Positions 17,646 through 25,545 of a stretch of 64,000 nt of DNA are shown here, piece after piece. Source of the stretch: Halomonas getboli (lineage in GTDB: Bacteria > Pseudomonadota > Gammaproteobacteria > Pseudomonadales > Halomonadaceae); the NCBI RefSeq assembly GCF_023094245.1, contig NZ_JALMEW010000001.1, forward strand, positions 672,657 to 736,656, written 5' to 3'. Within the stretch, counting starts at the first letter, position 1, and each line of letters begins with the position of its first letter. A program made the position numbers and the translations under genes. The notes under the pieces are model-generated. The model did no database searches and was not told where the DNA came from. It worked only from the letters and a program-made list of their open reading frames with translations.

Positions 17646-18719
17646 CTAAGGTTTTCTTTCGATATGGCTGCTGTCGTTTTTTAGAGTGCTTTTTTCTACA
17701 ATGTCGAGTTTTCCTAAACTAGGCTGCCAGTTGGTGGTGATGGCTAGAAAATGTAGAAAGTAGGCGTGGTCGCTTTCTAATTTTTCGGGCTTGGTTCTAT
17801 GCAGCTTCTTCGATAATGGGAGTCTTGAGTGCTTCCATGTGTTGTGTTGGGATATGACGTCAACAGACTTTTCCATGCAGACAAATTTTCTTGCTTTTTT
17901 TCTCCTCTCAGGATGACATAGCGTGAAGTCATAATGTGTATAAGGTGGTGTTAAGTTTTGTGTCTTGGGAACATTATGGCTGTCAATATATACGGTTCCA
18001 TTGCGTTGTGCTTCTTTCTCCAGGGTTGTGTTTTCGGCAATCAATAGCTCGTCAATATCAAGGTTGAAAAGCATTCCTTGATGACAGAACTTTTTTAGGC
18101 AGTGGTTGAGTGCCCCAGGTTGTGCGAATTTGTTAAATCTTTTTCCTGGTGGGCCATAGGGAAAATGCCAGTCAATGATATGGGCTTTTCCGTCTAAAGC
18201 ATGTCTTAAATCTTCTATGTTTTCACTTCCGTTGTCATAAACAATGACGTCATCCAGATTGTAATTGTGTCTGTGAAACTCGGCCCATGTGGCGACCCAT
18301 TCTGGTTCGTTATTTTTGGATATGGCCGCCAGGATCTTTTTTCCAGACTTTGTTTTGTTATGCTCAATGGTGAAAGTGTTTTTGAAGTCTTTGAAGATGA
18401 TGTCAAGTCGGATGTCTTTGTTCGACTCTATTTTTGCTGTCAAGATAGACAGCTTGTATTCAGGTAGGTCACGGAAGGAAAACGCTGTTCGCTTTCCATC
18501 TATTAGTACTTCTGTTGTATGGATATAGTTGTACAAGTTTAAGGCGGGAGGGCCTATGGCAATTAGTTGCTTGCCAGAATGATTGATAAAAATGTCATAG
18601 AAGATAGTCTTTGTGTCAAGATGCGCTAGATCTTCAGGGCCCAGATGATCTTTTGGGTTATGCTTTCTGAATAGAGCAAGGTTTTCTGGAATCCGCACAG
18701 TGCTCAGTGTGGTATTCAT
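17646..18719 (-). CDS. GT92/GT2-like glycosyltransferase
   Basis: A 357-residue cytoplasmic protein. The middle section has NNEPEWVATWAEFH followed by DDVIVYDNGSEN, and later FNLDIDELLI with the DID metal-binding motif. This is the layout of the glycosyltransferase family 92 / DUF23-related group. The first 120 residues look like an accessory beta domain. The gene is AT-rich and pairs with the asparagine-synthase-like gene downstream. The two interrupt an otherwise GC-rich minus-strand operon and look like a single acquired block. ATG 18719 is the first in-frame start and lies 62 bases from the kinase gene upstream. Confidence 0.72.
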   Translation of the reverse strand: MNTTLSTVRIPENLALFRKHNPKDHLGPEDLAHLDTKTIFYDIFINHSGKQLIAIGPPALNLYNYIHTTEVLIDGKRTAFSFRDLPEYKLSILTAKIESNKDIRLDIIFKDFKNTFTIEHNKTKSGKKILAAISKNNEPEWVATWAEFHRHNYNLDDVIVYDNGSENIEDLRHALDGKAHIIDWHFPYGPPGKRFNKFAQPGALNHCLKKFCHQGMLFNLDIDELLIAENTTLEKEAQRNGTVYIDSHNVPKTQNLTPPYTHYDFTLCHPERRKKARKFVCMEKSVDVISQHNTWKHSRLPLSKKLHRTKPEKLESDHAYFLHFLAITTNWQPSLGKLDIVEKSTLKNDSSHIERKP

Positions 18720-18781
18720 TTTTTAGCAGTCCGTTAGTCGATGAACGATGAGATAAAAGGAATTAAGGCGCTCTGGGTAGT

Positions 18782-19498
18782 TTAAGGTTGACAATTAAAG
18801 ATGTGATTTAGCATTAAGCGACTTTGTTCAAGGTAAACTTGACCACGCAGCTTGTTTGCCGACAGTGACTGCTCCAGAGCCGGCCATTGGTCGGCTTTTT
18901 TTCTGGGCAACCGCCGCACGTGGGCGTCGATCCAGATCAGGTTGCCGTCGTCGTCGACCAGCAGGTTGTTGTAGTGCAGGTCGCGGTGCACGAAGCCGGC
19001 GCGGGCGAGCAGGGCGACTTCCTCGCAGAAGCGCTCGAGGAAACGCTCGCGGCCGGCTTCGTCGAGGGCGTCGAATACTTCGCCGCCGGGCCTGGCGTCC
19101 TGCCGGTGCTCCATCAGCAGCAGCGAGGCGTTGCGATTCGCCGGGTTGAGCGACAGGCCCCAGCCGTGGCAGTGCGGCGTGGTGAGCCCGGCGCGCTGCA
19201 GGACGCGCAGGCTCAGGAATTCCTTGCGGGCGTCGGACTGCAGCAGCCAGCGTTTCTCCAGGTAGTCGCGGCGGAACCAGCTGACCGGCGCCTTGCGCTT
19301 GGCGAACTTGTCGGGCACCACCTTGGCGAGAATCTGGCCGTCCTGCGACAGATAGAAGCGGCTGCTGCCTACCGCCTCGAAGGCGGCGGTGGTGCTGGTG
19401 CTGGCCAGTCGCAGTTGGGCCGGCAGGCCATTGGCATGAAACACCAGATAGCGCCGGCGGCGATCGTCGAAGGGGATGTCGAGCAGCTTCACCGTCAC
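18782..19498 (-). CDS. KdkA/WaaP-like LPS core kinase
   Basis: A 238-residue kinase expected to phosphorylate Kdo or heptose of the LPS inner core on the cytoplasmic side, using ATP. It has FRRDYLEKRWLL near 75 (typical of WaaP/KdkA relatives), ARKEF near 91, the catalytic loop HRDLHYNNLL at 171-180 and the metal-binding WIDAH at 189-193, where a DFG would be in protein kinases. The start is GTG 19498, which overlaps the TGA of the upstream glycosyltransferase in a GTGA; GTG 19492 is an alternative. It is the last gene of the compact LtaS-like / GT4 / kinase operon. Whether the target is Kdo or heptose cannot be told from sequence. Confidence 0.82.
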   Translation of the reverse strand: MTVKLLDIPFDDRRRRYLVFHANGLPAQLRLASTSTTAAFEAVGSSRFYLSQDGQILAKVVPDKFAKRKAPVSWFRRDYLEKRWLLQSDARKEFLSLRVLQRAGLTTPHCHGWGLSLNPANRNASLLLMEHRQDARPGGEVFDALDEAGRERFLERFCEEVALLARAGFVHRDLHYNNLLVDDDGNLIWIDAHVRRLPRKKADQWPALEQSLSANKLRGQVYLEQSRLMLNHIFNCQP

Positions 19499-20577
19499 AG
19501 CGCCTCGAACTGGGGCAGCACCGTTCGCTTGAGGAACTGCCGATAGTGGCGGGGCTCGATGGTCACCGGCTCCCGATCCATGTGCGCGAGCGCCTGGGCC
19601 AGGCCGGCCTCGTCGTCGGGAGTGACCAGGAAGTCGGCCAGCTCCTGGGTGAGGATCTCGCGCGGCCCGCTGGGGCAGTCGACGCTGACCACGGGCGTGT
19701 GCAGCAGCAGGGCCTCGATCAGTACCCGCGGCAGTCCCTCGGCGTCCGAGGTCAGCACCATGGCCTTGGCGTGGCGGATGAAGGGGTAGGGGTTGTGGTG
19801 ATAGCCCAGCCACAGTACCCGGTCTTCGAGCCCGAGCGCCGTGATCTGCTGGCGAACGGCGGCCTCGTTCTCCGGCTTGCCCTTGCCCATGATAGCCAGG
19901 GGCGTGGTCACGCCGCTCTCGGCATAGGCGCGCAGCAGCCGGTCGTGGCGCTTGCGGGGCTCTATGGCCGCCACGCACAGGAAGTAGTCGCCTTCGGGGA
20001 TTGGGGCGTCTTCCTCGGCCATGGCCACGAAGGGCTCGCGCTCGTAGGGGTTGTAGATCGGCACGATGCGCTCGGCCTCGAGCCCGACCACGTTCTCCAG
20101 ATTCTCCTTCACGCCTTGGGACACGGCGATGACCTGGCGGCCGCTGTAGAAGCGCCGGACCTTGGCGAAGGCGCGCTCGCGCTGCTGGGGATCGCTGAAC
20201 TTGGCCGAGGCGTCCGACTTGACCCAGAAGTAGAGATTGGGCAGGTCGAGGTGGCGGGTGATCTTGTCGCAGGAGCAGGAGATCACCACATCGGGTTGCC
20301 AGGGCGTCAGCGCGCGCTTGATGCGGCGGGCCTGCCATTTCTCGGTCAGCACCGTGCTGGTGGCCTTGGTGAAGCGGGTGACCACGGCCAGATCCTCGAT
20401 CTCGAGGCCTTCCGGCAGCCGATGCTCGATCCGCTCGCGCAGCGTGAACACCTTCACCGCATGGCCGCGCTGGCGCAGCTGGTCGGCCGTGTAGAGCAGC
20501 GATTTCTGGGCGCCGCCGCCGTAGAGGTCCTCGATGACGAAGGCGAAGCGCTTCGCGGGCGTGGTCGCGTGGGTCAT
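19495..20577 (-). CDS. GT4-family glycosyltransferase of LPS type
   Basis: A 360-residue GT-B glycosyltransferase. The donor/acceptor loop near residue 20 reads LYGGGAQKS. The C-terminal half has FLCVAAIEPRKRHD, VLWLGYHHNPYPF and SDAEGLPRVLIEAL with the E-x7-E site. It resembles GT4 enzymes of LPS core assembly. Both ends overlap by 4 bases with the neighbours (ATGA with the LtaS-like gene upstream, GTGA with the kinase downstream), so the three proteins are probably made in step. The sugar transferred is not determined. Confidence 0.85.
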   Translation of the reverse strand: MTHATTPAKRFAFVIEDLYGGGAQKSLLYTADQLRQRGHAVKVFTLRERIEHRLPEGLEIEDLAVVTRFTKATSTVLTEKWQARRIKRALTPWQPDVVISCSCDKITRHLDLPNLYFWVKSDASAKFSDPQQRERAFAKVRRFYSGRQVIAVSQGVKENLENVVGLEAERIVPIYNPYEREPFVAMAEEDAPIPEGDYFLCVAAIEPRKRHDRLLRAYAESGVTTPLAIMGKGKPENEAAVRQQITALGLEDRVLWLGYHHNPYPFIRHAKAMVLTSDAEGLPRVLIEALLLHTPVVSVDCPSGPREILTQELADFLVTPDDEAGLAQALAHMDREPVTIEPRHYRQFLKRTVLPQFEAL

Positions 20578-22481
20578 GGCGTGGTTCCGGCGCGGGTGGA
20601 TGTCGGCGTGTCCTGGTGGCGTGCCTGCGGCACGAACGAGGCCGTGGTGCCCTCGAACAGATGACGCTGGGCCTGCTGGGTCAGCGCGTAGGCGTTCTTG
20701 ACGCCTTCGTCGGCCTCGTCGCCGCAGGGCTGTTCGGGGCCCGGCGCGGCCGGCGGCTGCCAGGCGAAGCAGCGCCGCTGGCTGGGGTCGCGCAGGGAGA
20801 ATTCGACGACCTGGTCGTCCATCACCCAGCCCAGGGTGCCGGCCTGATGATACTCGGCGATCTGGGGCGCATTCGGATCGCGCAGCGAGTGGCCCATGGC
20901 GGCCGGCAGCGGCAGGCCCAGCACGTCGGCCACGGTGGGGGCCACGTCACGCTGGTGGCCGGTGCGGGGCAGGGGGCCGGGCGCGACGTTACCGGGCGAG
21001 TAGAGCAGGAACGGCAGCCGGGAGCGCTGCAGGATGGTGCCCTCTACGCGCGAGGTGTGGTCGGCGACCAGCACGATCAGCCAGGGATGCTGCCAGTCTC
21101 TGGCTTCGATGGCGTCGACGAAATCGCCCAGCGAGGCGTCGGCCATGTGCAGCGTATTGCGGATGCCGGCCGCGCGGGAGTCGCTGTCGATCAGCGGTGT
21201 GATGCCCGGTGGCACCTGGGTGTCGTGGGTGGTGTTGGTGTTGATGCCGATCAGCATCGGCTCCTGCATCTCGCCCATCTTGTCGAGCGCGAAGCGATAG
21301 AGGTCGCGGTCGTAGACACCCCAGTAGTTCTCCGGCAGCGAGTGCCGGTCGATGTTTTCCTTGCCGTAGCTGTCATGGAAGCCCAGCGACTGGGCGAAGG
21401 CGCCGGTGCCGCTGGTGTTCTCGTGGGAGCCCTGGAAGAAGGCGGTCTGCCAGCCGGCGTGCGCCAGGCGGTCGGGCAGGCAGTCGTATTCGTTGCGCGC
21501 CAGCTCGGTCTGGGCGATGGTCTGGCCGGGCGGGTTCTGATAGCTGCAGAACAGGCTGAACATGCCCTCGGTGGTGCGCCGGCCGCCGGCGATCAGGTCG
21601 TAGCTGGAGAGCGACTGCTGGGCCAGGGTATCGAAGCGCGGCGTCACGGCACGACCGTCGTCGAGCGGCTCCATGAAGGCGCTGGCCCAGCTTTCCAGCA
21701 GCACGAAGGCCACGTTCATCTGGCGCGGCTCGCCGCTGGCGGCCGGTGTGTCCGGATACAGTTGATCGACGCGGGCCTGGGCCTCGTCGTCGTCCATCGC
21801 GTCCAGCGGGGTCCGCTCCAGGGCATATTTGTGGCCGCGCTGCAGGCCATGCAGGGCGGCATAGGCGCCATTGAGCGCGGCGGTGGCGGCCTGGGCATTG
21901 CCCAGGCGCTGGGCATCGTCGGGGCTCTGGGGCACGCCGTCCACGCTGCCGCGCACGATCGGCACGGTCGCGACGATGGCTGCCAGCAGGGCCAGCTCCG
22001 GTGCCAGGGGATAGCGCAGGCGGGCCTTGGCCAGCGGCACACGCCAGACGAGCGCCAGCAGCGCGAAAATGCCCACCAGATAGGGCCAGCGGGCTAGCAG
22101 CATGCCGCCGAGGCTGCCGGCGGAGTTCGCGAGCTCCGAGGCCTCGTAGCCCACGTGGCGGCCGGTTTCCTGCCAGTAGAGCCAGTCGCCGAGCTGGGCG
22201 AACAGCAATACGGCGGCGGCGGGCACCAGCCAGCCGCGCCGGGGAAGCCGCGGCAGCAATCGGGAGACGGGCCACAGGATCAGCACCGTCAGCCCGGCCA
22301 GCAGGGACGAGATGGCCAGGTCGAAGCGCAGCCCCCACCACCAGGCAACCGGCCACAGGCCTTCGGGGGTCATCAGCCAGGAGGACACGAGCCGCAGCCC
22401 CCAGGTCAGCAGGGCGAGGACGGCGAAGAAGCGCAGCCAGGTCGTGAAGAGTCCGGGAGGCGTTGGCTTGTTGATCGACAT
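20574..22481 (-). CDS. LtaS/MdoB-like phosphoglycerol (or phosphoethanolamine) transferase
   Basis: A 635-residue inner-membrane enzyme with about five N-terminal helices and a periplasmic alkaline-phosphatase/sulfatase-superfamily domain. Key pieces: FVLLESWAS with the metal-binding Glu, RTTEGMFSLF carrying the likely catalytic Thr, FFQGSHENTSG, VYDRDLYRF and the VADHTSR metal ligands. Such enzymes move glycerol-phosphate from phosphatidylglycerol to lipids or glucans (LtaS, OpgB), while sister families move phosphoethanolamine. In an LPS core operon, decoration of core or periplasmic glucan is likely. I use ATG 22481 (MSINKP); an in-frame ATG at 22532 would add 17 His-rich residues, and neither has a strong SD. 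It is the first gene of a three-gene operon. Confidence 0.8.
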   Translation of the reverse strand: MSINKPTPPGLFTTWLRFFAVLALLTWGLRLVSSWLMTPEGLWPVAWWWGLRFDLAISSLLAGLTVLILWPVSRLLPRLPRRGWLVPAAAVLLFAQLGDWLYWQETGRHVGYEASELANSAGSLGGMLLARWPYLVGIFALLALVWRVPLAKARLRYPLAPELALLAAIVATVPIVRGSVDGVPQSPDDAQRLGNAQAATAALNGAYAALHGLQRGHKYALERTPLDAMDDDEAQARVDQLYPDTPAASGEPRQMNVAFVLLESWASAFMEPLDDGRAVTPRFDTLAQQSLSSYDLIAGGRRTTEGMFSLFCSYQNPPGQTIAQTELARNEYDCLPDRLAHAGWQTAFFQGSHENTSGTGAFAQSLGFHDSYGKENIDRHSLPENYWGVYDRDLYRFALDKMGEMQEPMLIGINTNTTHDTQVPPGITPLIDSDSRAAGIRNTLHMADASLGDFVDAIEARDWQHPWLIVLVADHTSRVEGTILQRSRLPFLLYSPGNVAPGPLPRTGHQRDVAPTVADVLGLPLPAAMGHSLRDPNAPQIAEYHQAGTLGWVMDDQVVEFSLRDPSQRRCFAWQPPAAPGPEQPCGDEADEGVKNAYALTQQAQRHLFEGTTASFVPQARHQDTPTSTRAGTTP

Positions 22482-22559
22482 GAAAGTGGCGGCCCGATGT
22501 TGGTGCGTATGCTGGTGCAGATAGTGGCGCATGGCGATAAACGGGCGATTCTAGCACGC

Positions 22560-22588
22560 TTCGGACCGACCTGGCGTTGGGGTACAAT
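22560..22588 (+). promoter_or_regulatory. Sigma-70-like promoter for the epimerase gene
   Basis: TACAAT at 22583-22588 with a 17-base spacer to a poor -35 (TTCGGA at 22560-22565). It lies between the divergent LtaS-like gene and the epimerase, about 60 bases before the epimerase start. Confidence 0.45.
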
Positions 22589-22648
22589 GCGCGCCACCAT
22601 AAGGGCCAGCAGTGCCCGAAGAACACGAGTCAGGAGGCGCAGGAGAGC

Positions 22649-23650
22649 ATGAAGTTATTGATCACGGGCATGGCGGGATTCATCGGTCATGCCGTCGCCA
22701 GGCGACTCTCCGGTCAGGGCTATGAGATCGTCGGCGTCGACAATCTCAATGACTACTACGATGTCTCGCTCAAGCAGGCGCGCCTGGATGACCTGGCCGG
22801 CTGCGATGACGTGCGCTTCGAACGTCTCGACCTGGCCGACCGAGAGGCCGTGGCCGTGCTGTTCGAGCGCGAGCGCTTCGACCGGGTGATCCACCTGGCG
22901 GCCCAGGCGGGCGTGCGCTATTCGCTGGAGAACCCCCACGCCTACGCCGATGCCAACCTGATCGGGCACCTCAACGTGCTGGAGGGCTGCCGGCATGGTC
23001 GCGTGGGTCATCTGGTCTACGCCTCCTCCAGTTCGGTCTACGGCACCAACGACAAGGTGCCGTTCGACACCTCGGACAACGTCGATCATCCCATCAGCCT
23101 CTACGCGGCCACCAAGAAGGCCAACGAGCTGATGGCACACACCTATTCCCACCTCTATGACCTGCCGACCACCGGGCTGCGCTTCTTCACCGTCTACGGC
23201 CCCTGGGGCCGCCCGGACATGGCGATGTTCAAGTTCACTCGAGCCATCCTCGCCGGCGAGCCGCTACAGGTCTTCAACCACGGTGACATGTCGCGGGACT
23301 TCACCTATATCGACGATATCGTCGAAGGCATCGTGCGCATCCTGGACGTGCTGCCGCAGCGTCGGGTCCAGGACGGCGGCGAAGCGCCCGATACCAGCGC
23401 CGCGCCCTATGCGCTCTACAACATCGGTCACGGTAGCCCGGTGGCGCTGATGGACTTCGTGCGCGCGGTGGAAGCGGCGACCGGTCGCGAAGCGATCTGC
23501 GACTTCCAGCCCATGCAGCCCGGCGACGTGCCGCGCACCTGGGCGGATACGTCAGCCCTGCTCGAGGTCACCGGCTATCAGCCCCGGGTCGGGGTCGAGG
23601 AGGGCGTCGCACGCTTCGTGGAGTGGTATCGGGGGTATTATGAGGTGTGA
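22649..23650 (+). CDS. UDP-glucuronate 4-epimerase-like NAD-dependent epimerase
   Basis: A short-chain dehydrogenase-type epimerase of 333 residues with TGMAGFIGH at the N-terminus, the NLNDYYDVSLK stretch, SSSSVYG and the catalytic YAATKKANE (Y-x-x-x-K). The NDYY segment after the NAD loop is typical of UDP-glucuronate/UDP-galacturonate 4-epimerases (LpsL/CapI type). Paired with UDP-glucose dehydrogenase at 24113, the expected route is UDP-Glc to UDP-GlcA to UDP-GalA for acidic glycans. ATG 22649 follows AGGAG at 22641, with more AG-rich sequence just upstream. Substrate choice between GlcA and other UDP-sugars is inferred from the motif and the neighbour. Confidence 0.88.
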   Translation: MKLLITGMAGFIGHAVARRLSGQGYEIVGVDNLNDYYDVSLKQARLDDLAGCDDVRFERLDLADREAVAVLFERERFDRVIHLAAQAGVRYSLENPHAYADANLIGHLNVLEGCRHGRVGHLVYASSSSVYGTNDKVPFDTSDNVDHPISLYAATKKANELMAHTYSHLYDLPTTGLRFFTVYGPWGRPDMAMFKFTRAILAGEPLQVFNHGDMSRDFTYIDDIVEGIVRILDVLPQRRVQDGGEAPDTSAAPYALYNIGHGSPVALMDFVRAVEAATGREAICDFQPMQPGDVPRTWADTSALLEVTGYQPRVGVEEGVARFVEWYRGYYEV

Positions 23651-23694
23651 GGTGTGAGGTGTGAGGCGAAGAGTGAGGAGTAAGGCGTGAGGCG
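23640..23694. repeat. G-rich tandem and dispersed repeat
   Basis: Three tandem copies of a 7-base unit (GTGAGGT), then a GAAGAGTGAGGAGTAAGG segment followed by CGTGAGGCG. A closely similar string lies at 52705-52737 between mtnN and luxS. Part of its reverse complement is present after the next gene (24064-24094: CTCCTCACTCC, CCTTCGC). The S23-like gene begins inside this repeat. Confidence 0.7.
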
Positions 23695-24049
23695 TCATCA
23701 CCGTTTGCATGCCTGGCAGCAGGCCATGCAGCTGGTTGTTGACGTTTACCAGTTGACGGCCTCATTGCCGGACTCCGAGCGCTTCGGCCTTGTGAGTCAG
23801 ATGCGGCGTGCTGCGGTCTCGGTACCGAGCAATATTGCCGAAGGCGCCGGGCGAGGCGGTTCGGCGGATTTCCTGCGATTTTTACGCATCGCCCGCGGTT
23901 CCTTGAGTGAGCTCGAGACACAGTATCTATTGCTCCAGCACCTTGGCTATGGGGCCGATGATGGCCAGCTGGGCGAGTCCATCGAAAGCGTTTTTGGCCA
24001 GCTTGGCGGATTGATCAAACATATCGAGGGGACGAGGCGTCAGGAGTAG
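23687..24049 (+). CDS. Four-helix-bundle protein (S23 / 23S rRNA intervening-sequence protein family)
   Basis: A 120-residue protein with the family hallmarks: a LHAWQQAMQLVVDVY helix near the start, SQMRRAAVSVPSNIAEGAGR in the centre, and FLRIARGSLSELETQ. Members are small four-helix proteins first seen inside 23S rRNA intervening sequences and now known as scattered chromosomal genes of unknown function. The start GTG 23687 lies inside a G-rich repeat, and an inverted relative of that repeat flanks the 3' side. This looks like an inserted cassette between the UDP-sugar genes rather than part of the pathway. Confidence 0.85.
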   Translation: MRRHHRLHAWQQAMQLVVDVYQLTASLPDSERFGLVSQMRRAAVSVPSNIAEGAGRGGSADFLRFLRIARGSLSELETQYLLLQHLGYGADDGQLGESIESVFGQLGGLIKHIEGTRRQE

Positions 24050-24112
24050 GGGGACGGCAGTGTCTCCTCACTCCTTACCCTTCGCTCCTCACTGCAACAA
24101 GAAGGGAAACCC

Positions 24113-25456
24113 ATGAAAATCACGATCTTCGGTACGGGCTATGTGGGGCTGGTCACGGGTACCTGCCTGGCCGATGTGGGCCACGACGTGCTGTGCATGG
24201 ACGTGGATGCGGACAAGATCGCCCGTCTCGAGGGCGGCGAGATTCCGATCTACGAGCCGGGCCTGGAGGAGATGGTCAAGGCCAACGTGGCCGAGGATCG
24301 ACTGCGCTTCACCACCGATCCGGCCGCGGCGGTGGGTTTCGGCACGCTGCAGTTCATCGCCGTGGGCACGCCGCCCGATGAGGATGGCAGCGCGGACCTC
24401 AAGTACGTGCTGGCGGTGGCCGAGACCATCGGCCGCCACATGACCGAGGAGAAGATCATCGTCGACAAGTCCACCGTGCCGGTGGGTACCGCCGATCGCG
24501 TGCGGGCGACCGTGGCCGGGGTGCTGGCCGAGCGCGGCGAGGCGATCGACTTCGAGGTGTGCTCCAACCCCGAGTTCCTCAAGGAAGGCGCGGCGATCGA
24601 GGACTTCACCCACGGTGCGCGGATCATCGTCGGCACCGAGTCGGAGCGGGTGAAGACGCTGATGCGCGAGTGCTATGCGCCCTACATCCGCCTTCAGGAA
24701 AAGCTGATGTTCATGGACGTGCGCGCGGCGGAGCTGACCAAGTATGCCGCCAACGCCATGCTGGCGACCAAGATCAGCTTCATGAACGAGATCGCCAATC
24801 TCTCCGAGCGGCTGGGGGCCGACGTGGAGCAGGTGCGGCGCGGCATCGGCTCCGATCCGCGCATCGGCTACCACTTCATCTATCCGGGCTGCGGCTACGG
24901 CGGCTCCTGCTTCCCCAAGGACGTTCAGGCCCTGGCCCGCACCGCCGGTGAGGTGGACTACTCGGCCGAGCTGCTGACCGCGGTGGAGGCCGTCAATCGG
25001 CGCCAGAAGCAGACCCTGTTCGCCAAGCTGTCCCGTGCCTTCGACGGCGACCTCAAGGGCAAGACCATCGCCCTGTGGGGTCTGGCCTTCAAGCCCAACA
25101 CCGATGACATGCGCGATGCACCGAGCCGCACGCTGATGGAGGCGCTGTGGGCCGCCGGGGCGCGGGTGCGCGCCTTCGACCCGGAGGCCATGGACGAATG
25201 CCGCCGCCTCTACGGCGAACGCGACGACCTGGCGCTGGTCGGCGATCGCACCGAGGCGGTGGTGGGGGCCGATGCGCTGGTGATCTGCACCGAGTGGAAG
25301 AGCTTCCGCAGCGTCGACTTCGCCTGGCTGAAGTCGCAGCTGTCGCTGCCGGTGGTGGTCGACGGCCGCAACCTCTTCGATCCCGAGGCGGTCAAGGCGG
25401 CCGGGCTGCTCTACTATGCCGTGGGGCGGGGCGATTCGGTCAGCCACCGGGCCTGA
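24113..25456 (+). CDS. ugd: UDP-glucose 6-dehydrogenase
   Basis: Oxidises UDP-glucose to UDP-glucuronate with two NAD+ in the cytoplasm. It is 447 residues long with [11 protein letters not shown] at the N-terminus, a STVPVGT segment, the substrate-binding [18 protein letters not shown], and the active-site [12 protein letters not shown] carrying the catalytic Cys near 263. The UDP-binding C-terminal domain ([19 protein letters not shown]) is complete. ATG 24113 follows an AGAAGGGAAA SD. It supplies UDP-GlcA to the epimerase at 22649 and to glycosyltransferases of the cluster. A 12-bp hairpin follows it. Confidence 0.95.
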   Translation: MKITIFGTGYVGLVTGTCLADVGHDVLCMDVDADKIARLEGGEIPIYEPGLEEMVKANVAEDRLRFTTDPAAAVGFGTLQFIAVGTPPDEDGSADLKYVLAVAETIGRHMTEEKIIVDKSTVPVGTADRVRATVAGVLAERGEAIDFEVCSNPEFLKEGAAIEDFTHGARIIVGTESERVKTLMRECYAPYIRLQEKLMFMDVRAAELTKYAANAMLATKISFMNEIANLSERLGADVEQVRRGIGSDPRIGYHFIYPGCGYGGSCFPKDVQALARTAGEVDYSAELLTAVEAVNRRQKQTLFAKLSRAFDGDLKGKTIALWGLAFKPNTDDMRDAPSRTLMEALWAAGARVRAFDPEAMDECRRLYGERDDLALVGDRTEAVVGADALVICTEWKSFRSVDFAWLKSQLSLPVVVDGRNLFDPEAVKAAGLLYYAVGRGDSVSHRA

Positions 25457-25491
25457 CATCACGTCGAAGCACGATGAAGACGTGCGTCGAG

Positions 25492-25524
25492 AAGCGCCGC
25501 CCTTGGCTTCAGGGGCGGCGCTTT
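25492..25524 (+). terminator. Hairpin after ugd
   Basis: A perfect 12-bp stem: AAGCGCCGCCCC (25492-25503) pairs with 25513-25524 across a 9-base loop, followed by TGGGTT. The T-run is poor, so it may be an attenuator rather than a full terminator. Its place upstream of 25546 argues against starting the next gene at ATG 25474. Confidence 0.55.
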
Positions 25525-25545
25525 GGGTTCTGGAGGGCGGGTGTC

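Noticed and set aside
25474..25545. Upstream ATG start for the ligase-like gene at 25546
   Set aside because: A 12-bp hairpin lies between and the SD fits the later ATG better.
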